64,000 nt of DNA, taken from NCBI GenBank assembly GCA_027886185.1, contig WOAB01000476.1, forward strand, positions 1-64,000, written 5' to 3'. Below are positions 55,803 through 64,000 of the stretch, one piece after another. The translations under genes were made by a program, and so were the position numbers. The notes beneath the pieces are model-generated. The model ran no database searches, was not told where the DNA came from, and worked only from the letters and a program-made list of their open reading frames with translations. The stretch's first letter is position 1. Every line of letters begins with the position of its first letter. The DNA comes from Rheum nobile. Taxonomy: Eukaryota > Streptophyta > Magnoliopsida > Caryophyllales > Polygonaceae.

Positions 55803-58800
55803 TAACCAATATTGTGACTTATATTTTTAAATATTAAAACATTTACATAATTGAATATTTTATGTTCATATAATATAGTTTATTTAAAATAAAAGATAAA
55901 TGGTAGTGGAATACATACACGATTTCAACAAAAATATCATGTGCATGACAGTAATTACATGATTAAAAATAAAAAGGATAATTGTGCGAGAATAGATATG
56001 AACAAAATATAATATATTTATACAAGTTATATATATAACAATAAAATGTTGAAGATAATGCTTTTAAATAACATTTTTTGTTATTTCAATTTTTCATTTA
56101 TATGATTCTTATACTATATCAATAAGATTTTTCTTCTTCTTAAAACTACTTAAATATAACATAATTTAATTCAATCATGAATAACTATTGTTAATTTTAT
56201 AAATTTACGTTATCCATATAGGGTACGGATACTGCACGAGTTTAATAAAAATATAAAGAGTCCTTGTTTTATTGAGAGACTTCATATTTTTTCCTTCTTA
56301 GAATTGTTGTTTTCTTAACAGAGATAATTTTGTAAAAAAAATAAATTAAATAAAAAACCGGTGTTGCAAATGGCGACTCACATAACATAAGTCGTTACAC
56401 TACCTAGCAATTTATCCCGAATGAAGCAACCATAAATATCTTTTATATGAGCCTATTTAAAAAATTGTTTTCTTTTGGAAGCGTACTTTGGAAAAAAGTT
56501 TCAGTTTGTGGGACGTTTTCGTTTCTATGTGATGTTTTGGATGTGTTTTAAGCAGGCAAGCAATGTTAATTGCCGAAATCACAAAGAAATACTTGAAAAC
56601 AAAAACAAAAGAATTTTCTTAGAATTTGTTGCTCTCATATCAGTTGATACGTGACCCGATTGTCAAGTCTCGTTTGATTGTTTTTTCGATCTTCCACAAG
56701 TCTCTTCTATGTTTTTCTTCAAATTTCAAGCAACAACAATCTTTCAATGTACGGAATTTGATTTGAATTACTCAAGAACTCTCTTTCAATATCTCAAATC
56801 GAATTGAACCAAGTAACTATGAGAAAGTAATGGTAAGTTGTTCACCAATCAATCCTTCCACTCCTAGATCTCGGATTGAATATTCTAGTATTATTCCTTA
56901 TTTCTTTTCAATGGTGGCAATTGACTTGTTGGATCCTCCCTTAGGAGGAAGAAGTCAAGGAGAATAAGATTTTTCTTAAACTTCTAACTTTATTTTTCAT
57001 TAATTTGAAAAGAGTTTAAATCTAATATATATATATATATATATATACTAAACTAGAACCTAACTATGTCACATGGAGCCCCCTCATTAAAACTATCACA
57101 TGTCATTTTCTCATTTTTTTACTTTTTTAAATAAATTTAATTACATATCAAAGATTTGTATCCTAAATTTAACCCTAATCTTTTCCTAATTTAAATACAA
57201 ATTAATCACAAAGATTATAAATCAATTATAAAGATTACAAATCAATCAAATCCAAAACTTCCATAACCCTTATCAACTAAGAGTGGGAGTGATCTCCTAT
57301 TTCCGAAAAAAAGGAATTGCATCGATCTAACGATCTCCATGTGAGTCTTTTTCATAAGGACTATCTAGAACACTGGACTCATCGCTATCCCTATCTTTGC
57401 CTCTTTCAAAGCTTAACCGCCATCATTGGTGAGCGTCGATCTTTTTTCCTCCATTGTCGATCTTTCTTTATCGCCATCGGGATGCCATCACCGCTGAGCG
57501 TTGATCTGCACATCCCTTACCACGTAAATGTCTTGGAACATTTGGTTGTCGCAGCGGTTGTCTCGATAAAGCCTTGGACCTTTTAATTGAAAAAAATCCC
57601 TTAAAGTTGTAATACAAGCCATTAGCTGGAATGTAACAATTCAAGTACTTGTGCATTTTCAAAAAGTAAGACTGGTTGAAGATTATATAATTGAAAATTT
57701 TAACAACAAAGATTAATGGTCAATTAAAAATTAAATACTAGTTAGAGAAAATCAAGGTAACTAATTGCTATATATTCGTGGATATATGATTGTAAACTAA
57801 ATAAAAGTTATAGAAATCGAAGATTATGAGTTTTGGTTATAACTATTTTTTTTTAAAAATAATTAAAAGATATATGATATGAGATTGAAAGTACAATATC
57901 TAAAACTAGGTTAGGATATCAGATTTATGATTGATTTTTTCTTTCAATTTTGTAATTATCCATTTTAGCATATGGTTATTAACTAAACCGAATAATTTTT
58001 GACACTACTAATTTATTTTCTATTTTACCAATTCGGTATGATAAGCCAAAAGATTTGGTTATAATGACTTAATTTTAAAAATAGTAAATAAAACATATTT
58101 GATAAAAATAAAGATTAAAAGACATGATATCTATAGGGAATACGCCCCAAATAAATTAAAACTTTATCAAAATTCATGTTTTTTTGATTTTTTGTCTACA
58201 TTTAAAATTCAATTTAATTATAAATATCTCATCTAAATGATATATTATATATACTAGAATATTCTAAATGTTGCTTAGATTAATAGTATTCGATCAAATA
58301 TCTCAAAAACATTAAGTATATATTTATTGTTCGTGGAACAATATTTTTTCAAAATTAATTTAATTAGATTTAGGGGACTATGTATTATCATATCTTTTAA
58401 CTAATTTGTCATACCTTTATACTTTTTTTTTCAAGGTTACCCATTTATATGATTGTTTTGAAGCATTGATGTATAATATACATATAATACTAAAATAAAA
58501 CCTGGCTAACACCAATTGTCGTTTTGACATTGCGCTATGTCATTTATTGTCACATGTCTATTCCACATCGTGCCACATCAAATTACCTTTTTTCTATTAT
58601 TAATTTATTATAGAAGATATTTTAGATATGATCATGATTTTCTTTTCAATGTATAGATTATTATCATTTTATCATGATTTCCATATCAAATAGAATATAT
58701 TAGGTATTTTTCAAATATTTTCTTTTATTTTTTCCATTTAATTAGTCACATTTTATTCAAATTTCCTTTTAATTTATTTAATTCTAGGTATAGGACATGA

Positions 58801-58980
58801 TTCAAAACATTATGTATATATGAAATCAAATTGATCTTTGTGAATTGATTTTTACTAGGGATTTCTTTATATTATCATACTTATCTTAATTTTATTTGTC
58901 ACTAATTAGATATATTTTTTATCTATTTGAATAAATTTGTAAAATGAAATCGATATGTTTTTAATAATTAAAAATAATAT
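55803..58980. other. AT-rich intergenic DNA with simple repeats
   Basis: An (AT)n run lies at about 57024-57048. A small frame at 57317-57586 has no recognisable family. Several stretches resemble the AT-rich bodies of small Helitrons, but only the 3' end at 59030 is clear. Confidence 0.4.
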
Positions 58981-59030
58981 TAATATAAAATTTTATTCAA
59001 GCCATGTGCACGGCACGAGAACTAAGCTAG
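58480..59030 (+). mobile_element. Small non-autonomous Helitron (3' end clear, 5' end uncertain)
   Basis: Ends in a hairpin (GTGC-ACG-GCAC, 59006-59016), a short spacer and CTAG at 59027-59030 followed by T, the Helitron 3' signature. The body lacks coding potential. The left limit given is a guess from where AT-rich CTGGCTAACACC-like sequence begins; the TC end was not identified. Confidence 0.5.
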
Positions 59031-59460
59031 TAGAAATAAAACAACAGGGAAAGAAAGAAGATAAAATACTAATGACAATTTTATCCACAAGAATATGAAT
59101 AAAATAGCCACTTACAATTTTTTTTAATCATATGAAAAATAACATGCTAAGATAGAAGATAAGATAGGATAATTAAGGAAACTAATAATTCACGTAGGAA
59201 TATGTACAACACTCATTAAAAGTCATATTTTACCATCTTCTCGTTCAATTTTCAATTCAACGTAAACTATAAAGTTGTAGTTCTTTGATTAAGCTTTTTA
59301 ACGCATTTTGAATCAACACGAGACCAATTTTTTTAGCCAAAGTTATGAATGTTTTACTAAACATTGTCCAAACTTGATGGGAACATAAATATTCAAAATT
59401 TTCATGTCTGGAGAATCTTCCTTGTTGATCTTGGTCTTTGTCCCTCTACAGCTTTAGTGG

Positions 59461-59468
59461 ATTGTTTG
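59461..59468. repeat. 8-bp target duplication (ATTGTTTG), left copy
   Basis: Pairs with CTTGTTTG at 61344-61351 (7 of 8 identical). Confidence 0.6.
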
Positions 59469-61343
59469 TAGGGATGGCAATGAGTCGGACGGGTGGACCA
59501 CATTCACTACCCAACCCGATTTTATAAACCGGTCACCTGACCCGTACCCGCACCCGAGGGTCATAACACTCGAACCCGATCCACCTGATATCCGTCAGGT
59601 GATCGGGTGGGTCGGGTGATTTTCGTGTGATTTTACCATTATAATATTTTACTATAAAACCAATTGAATTGTAATATGAAAACGAGAAAATAACAATTAA
59701 GACGTCTTATACACGGTTCACCAAATAAAATCACAAGTCCACAAGACAATCATAATAAGTCTTAAGTATTCATTCAAGATTCAAGACATTCAACCTAGAA
59801 AATTAAGTTACCAAAACAATCACAAGTCTTCAACTTCACCAATCTTCTTTGAAAAAACTTCATAAATGATACTCCTACAATACACAAAAAAAGTAGGATA
59901 TTATTAATTCTAATGGAAATAAATTTTATATGAAATAGAAAGTAAAATCAGAGGTCAACAGTATGAAATGAACTAAAATTAGAAAGCTTATATAGTCATA
60001 AAAATGGTGCTGCAAGCATGAAATGAACTAAAATTATAGCTTAGTAGTATTTAGACACTACATATTATTTAGACTAAAATATAATGTAGCATATGCACAA
60101 ATCATGAGGCTAATAATAAGAATAGAATGCAAATGAAGAGTACAACCAACTTTGTACAATTACTAGTACAAAAGCATGAAGTATTGCAATTGATGTTGGC
60201 TATATATATATATATATAATTTTTTTTTTTCAAATTTAGTAAGACTTGAAATGCATCAAGGAGCAAGAAAAGATGCTACCTCTCTGTAGTACTTGAACTT
60301 GACATTTTGTGTGTATATATATATATATAGTAAGGAGAGACATCGCGATAATACGCAATCAAGCTTTCACAAATTGATTAGAAAGAACAACTAAAATACT
60401 CAAGACATATATATATAACTTTAATCCTCAATACAAAAATATATACATGTTAATAATAAATTTGACATGTTATCTTCAAGAATAAAATTTTTTTGCCTCT
60501 AATTTCAAATCATCTCAAATTTCTAACATCCAATACCATATCAACTACAATAAGTTGGACCCCATAAAATCCATTTCACACCATCGCGAGTCATACTTAA
60601 ACCAATCGAATTTCATAGTGAAAACCCTCAACCAAGAATCCAGTACGATCATACGATCAAGATATTACTATGATATCCTTTCAAAAATAGATATTACTAT
60701 GATAATATTCAGTCTTGAACATTGACCAAGGAAACAACCAAACACATCAAATGCAAAAGGAACAACCATACAACTAAACATTGAAAAGGCATGAAAAGAA
60801 ACTCACGGGCTCACGACGGTGATGTGCTTGATGGCGGAGGTGGCGACGCCTAACCAAGTTGGTGATGTCCTGTGAGGGCAAGGAGCGTCTTTCAGGAACT
60901 CGGAGAAGGACGAGCAGGCGAGCGGAATGAAAACAATGACTCCGAGAGGAGGAGACGCTGCAAAGAGATGATGTGAGCGGGAGGAGCACCACATAGGGTT
61001 AGGGAGCAACCATTGTTGGAGATGGGAGAAGATCTGAAGAGTGAAGACTGGTTGCTAATATAGAAGGATGAATGGGAAAGGGGGGCGAGGATGTGTCGGA
61101 TTAGATTAGGGTCTTGCTTTTATATCTAGGGTTTTTTGGCATAAAAAATATATAATATATATAGAAGTCGGGTACTTTTCGGCTGGATGATCGGGTTGGG
61201 TGGATGAAAACAGTCCCCCGAATCCGACCCGATGTATCACCCGATCATCCGAAATTCGATTTTCACCCGCATTTTTCCGGGTTTTCGCCCGTTTTTTCGG
61301 GTCGGTATTTTCAGGTGTTCATCAGATAAAACCACCATTTCTA
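59469..61343. mobile_element. Non-autonomous hAT-type element
   Basis: 1875 bp with ends TAGGGATGGCAAT and, inverted, TAGAAATGGTGGT. Close to both ends lie clusters of ACCCGA / TCGGGT motifs in opposite orientation (59490-59620 and 61165-61310), typical of plant hAT elements. An 8-bp target duplication, one mismatch, flanks it. The interior is AT-rich and has no transposase. A GC-richer piece at about 60790-61060 has a minus-strand frame of about 70 residues that I do not recognise. Confidence 0.7.
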
Positions 61344-61351
61344 CTTGTTTG

Positions 61352-62039
61352 GGATGACATCAATTAGGGCATTAAAACGTGGTATGTGTTTAAATTTGTT
61401 TAGTTTCTTTTGGATTGTTGAATTTTTGGTTAAATAATTGTTGAATTTTAAAAAAAATGGTGAATTTAGAATGTGTGTTTAAAAATTAGGTTATAGTGAT
61501 TTTTTGGCAAAAAATAGATTGCAATGTGAAAGTAATTTAAGTGAAAAATGTATTATTTAGGTTTAATTGTTATTGCCGATTTGATTTTTAATATAATTGT
61601 GATTTTTTTTTGTATAAACGAGGGTGAGAGTGCGCGTATGGCAAGGATCCAAAAATAATATGGCTTGGTCGAGCGGAAGTGTCATAGTCAGCCCGCCGTC
61701 GAGCGATCGTGTAACGAGCACAACATAATTTCCTTTTGGAATTACAACGCGACAATGTTCCTGATATGGTCATGGCGGACGATGCTGAGGATCCGAAGGC
61801 GAATGATCACTAGGAGGATGCCAAGGTTGGATGATGATTTGGGGACACGATCCGACGGAGGTGCCTGACTTGATCGACGAGGTGGCTCACGAGTCATGAG
61901 TTGTGGCAACCAAAAGGGGCACCACTTGACAACCTTCTCATCAGCTATCCTACCCATATTTCATGTGGCATTTGGAGCAGTATAGAGGCCGAGATGGTAC
62001 GTACATATTAGTAATATTTAACGCATGCTTAGCTTCATT
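61352..62039. other. Spacer between hAT-type element and MITE
   Basis: A GC-richer piece at about 61620-61990 has overlapping short frames on both strands but no recognisable protein. Confidence 0.4.
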
Positions 62040-62217
62040 ATTTTCATTCGGTTTTTCTAGTGTGTGCCCATGGGCACATGTTAACAAGTTTAAATAGGAA
62101 ATTTATCTTCGAAATATTTCCTAATAGAGAATTGATAAACCCTTAGCAAACAAGATTAAAAAAAGGAGTTCTTAGAGTGTGCCCATGAGCACACACTAGA
62201 AAAAAACCATTTTCATT
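62040..62217. mobile_element. 160-bp MITE (62049-62208) with 9-bp duplication ATTTTCATT
   Basis: The element has inverted ends GGTTTTTCTAGTGTGTGCCC and GAGCACACACTAGAAAAAAACC and is flanked by an exact ATTTTCATT at 62040-62048 and 62209-62217. The TIRs contain the nearly palindromic GTGCCCATGGGCAC. The duplication length suggests a Mutator-derived miniature element. Confidence 0.8.
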
Positions 62218-62297
62218 TCATGCTTATTTATTTTTAATAGTATTCATTTATTATTTGTAATTAGTAATAACTATTGATATTATGTTTTTTTATTTCA

Positions 62298-62656
62298 CTA
62301 GCAATTATGCACGTGCTATGCACGGATTAATTTTTATAATTTATTTAAGAATCTATTTTTTTATAAATAATTTACATTCTTAAACTATATTTTATAGTGT
62401 TGAACTTATGTATTTTAGTTATTTTGAACAATATTAATAGATATTATATCTATTTTTTATTTATAAATAGAAATTAGGTTACATACATTTCATATTATAT
62501 AACATTGACAAAGTTACATTGAAATCCTCTAACAATACCAAAATGTAGATATAAGTGAATAAATATATTATATGAACATCAAATATCAACTGTATAATAT
62601 ATGAACATCAAATACAATTATTTATATTTTTCAATGTTGTCCAAAAATAACTCTTC
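62298..62656 (-). mobile_element. Helitron 3' end, minus strand
   Basis: On the minus strand a GTGC-ATA-GCAC hairpin (62313-62323) is followed by GTGCATAATTG and CTAG at 62298-62301, then T. The element extends to the right, at least to the LTR that starts at 62657. Its 5' end is not seen and may lie beyond that insertion. Confidence 0.6.
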
Positions 62657-64000
62657 TGTAACACCCCCGATTTATCTCGGTAGTGCCACACGCCAGTGAC
62701 CTCGGACGTTACCGTCCAAAGCCACCCAAGGCTTTAATCGGAATAATTAAACTTAAATGCGTATATATATTAAATGAAAGATTAAACAGCGGAAGACATT
62801 TGTATGTAAAACTCATCTCTTTTATTAAAAGATCTCTCATCAAACGAGAGTAGCGTCTTTACAACAGAGTAAAAATTTCAGCGGAAGACTTATAAATTAC
62901 ACAGCGGTAGACTTTTAAGAATCAACCTATAACTTCGCTAGGTTATAAAGATATATTAAAGTAATATTTAACAACTTAAAACACTGACACTTAAATCTTC
63001 GTCTGCAAGCCTCTTCTTCTTCGACTGGTTACTTCGACTTCGGGAACCAACCACTGATGTGCCGTATAGGACGGATGACACCAGCCAACCATGCAAGGAA
63101 TAAAACCCGGTTGGTTAGTCTAATGAAAGACTATGCAAGGGTGAAAACAGAATGGTTCTAGTGATCGCAACCGTTTTACTATCATTGTCCCTCGAATAAT
63201 AACCGAAGGAACGATATATAACCCGGAATTTCCACGGAATGATTTAGTATTTAGATATGCACTGAAGAGAAGACTCCAAGGAATTGAGTCTTAAAGAAAA
63301 GTATGACAATTGTTTGGGAACATTAATGTTTCATACAAGCGTTTAAAAACGACTTGATCATTTGGGTCCACGACCAACCTCACCGCACAATGCGAATTCA
63401 AATTGGAAAGAGAACTTACTCTAACCGAAGTCCAGGCGAGTGTCCAAGTTGTACTTCTCGCCCGAGGGTTCATTAATTATGTGCCTACCCGCACTTATCT
63501 TATCTAAATTTCAAAACGGATATTCATGTTAAAGCTTTTTAATGTGATCTCGAGTAACTACGAAAGTTTACGATATCGAGTGACTACGAAGGTTTACAAT
63601 CTCGAGTGACTACAAAAGTTTACGATATCGAGTAACTACGAAGGTTTACGATCTGGAAAGCATTTAGAGGCTGGGTCCACTAATACTGAGTTATAAAGAA
63701 ACGATTAATCCTCATAAGGAATTAACGTTCCTACGAATACTCGTGCTAATCTAGCATTAAAGTTTACATTTAAATCCACAACAAAACCATTACGGTCATT
63801 AACAAGTATAATAGCATTGTTTCTAGCAATATATACAACCTACTATAATATCATATTTTAAACACGTTATTTATAAAATCTGTTCCGAAACGAAAATAAC
63901 AGTTCACTCCGATTTAATTAACAATTAAAAGCAATTGATAATTAATGGAACATGGAATGATTAAGCAAGAGCGAACCGCCACTTGCCTTAGTCTAGACGA
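62657..64000 (-). repeat. Diverged Tekay-type LTR, cut by the window end
   Basis: Begins TGTAACACCCCC as in the copy 2 LTRs and keeps their order of landmarks: CCAGTGACC, CACCCAAGGCTTTA, CAGCGGAAGAC, a GATGACACCAGCC segment near 63072, CGACCAACCTCACCGC near 63370, TTCATTAATTATGTGC near 63469 and GCAAGAGCGAACCGCCACTT near 63965. Sequence between landmarks differs widely, so this is another subfamily. Orientation is minus. Whether it belongs to a whole element cannot be seen. Confidence 0.8.

Noticed and set aside
57317..57586. Small protein gene of 89 residues
   Set aside because: No recognised family, no promoter or splice context, and it lies in AT-rich repeat-derived DNA.

Overview
This window is nuclear DNA of a flowering plant, most likely a eudicot. 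The evidence is the element content: a plant-type Helitron, Tekay/Del-type Ty3 chromoviruses with long LTRs, an Ale/Retrofit-like Ty1/copia element, L1 debris, Mutator- and hAT-type non-autonomous elements, and broken copies of two plant genes (a GPA1-type G-alpha and a CML42/43-type EF-hand protein) with plant-style introns. The species cannot be named from the sequence. I found no intact host gene, no rRNA or genuine tRNA gene and no CRISPR array. The window is a nested transposon cluster, and nearly every open frame of size belongs to a mobile element.

Layout. From about 1 to 22054 lies a decayed autonomous Helitron on the + strand. Its 5' half carries tandemly multiplied small exons. Its RepHel (HUH nuclease plus helicase) exons follow, and it ends with a hairpin and CTAG. 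Two related Ty3 insertions split it: a solo LTR (3101-5615, target duplication GATTT) and a full-length Tekay element (7891-18885, target duplication TGGTC). Next come a long-TIR element with a 9-bp duplication (22298-23835), an L1-derived retroposon on the minus strand with a 17-bp duplication (24631-25724), L1 remains, a GPA1-like pseudogene fragment (26632-27823, minus), a young copia element on the minus strand (27893-32471) with TA...TA LTR ends, and a CML42/43-like pseudogene (33440-33933, minus).

The centre (34257-37177) is a palindrome of about 2.9 kb built of short TATAACYATAG-like repeats. It is followed by diverged tandem repeats (37611-38361) and a cluster of head-to-head tRNA-derived SINE-like copies (38742-39521). 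A Mutator-type element (41345-52267, 9-bp duplication TATATTTTT) contains a second Tekay element on the minus strand, broken by six in-frame stops and missing the end of one LTR. From 52277 to the end the DNA is AT-rich. It holds an LTR-like segment ending near 55802, two Helitron 3' ends (59030 +, 62298 -), an hAT-type element (59469-61343), a 160-bp MITE with a 9-bp duplication (62049-62208), and the start of a diverged Tekay-type LTR that runs off the window (62657-64000).

How it fits together: the order of insertion can be read from target duplications. The Helitron came before both Tekay insertions inside it, and the Mutator-type element came before the minus-strand Tekay. The stops in the Tekay copies are almost all C-to-T or G-to-A changes, as expected for methylated, silenced repeats. 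The least expected structures are the multiplied Helitron exons, the GC-rich CGGCGMCCGCCG arrays inside the Tekay LTRs, the acidic extra frame upstream of gag, and the giant palindrome.
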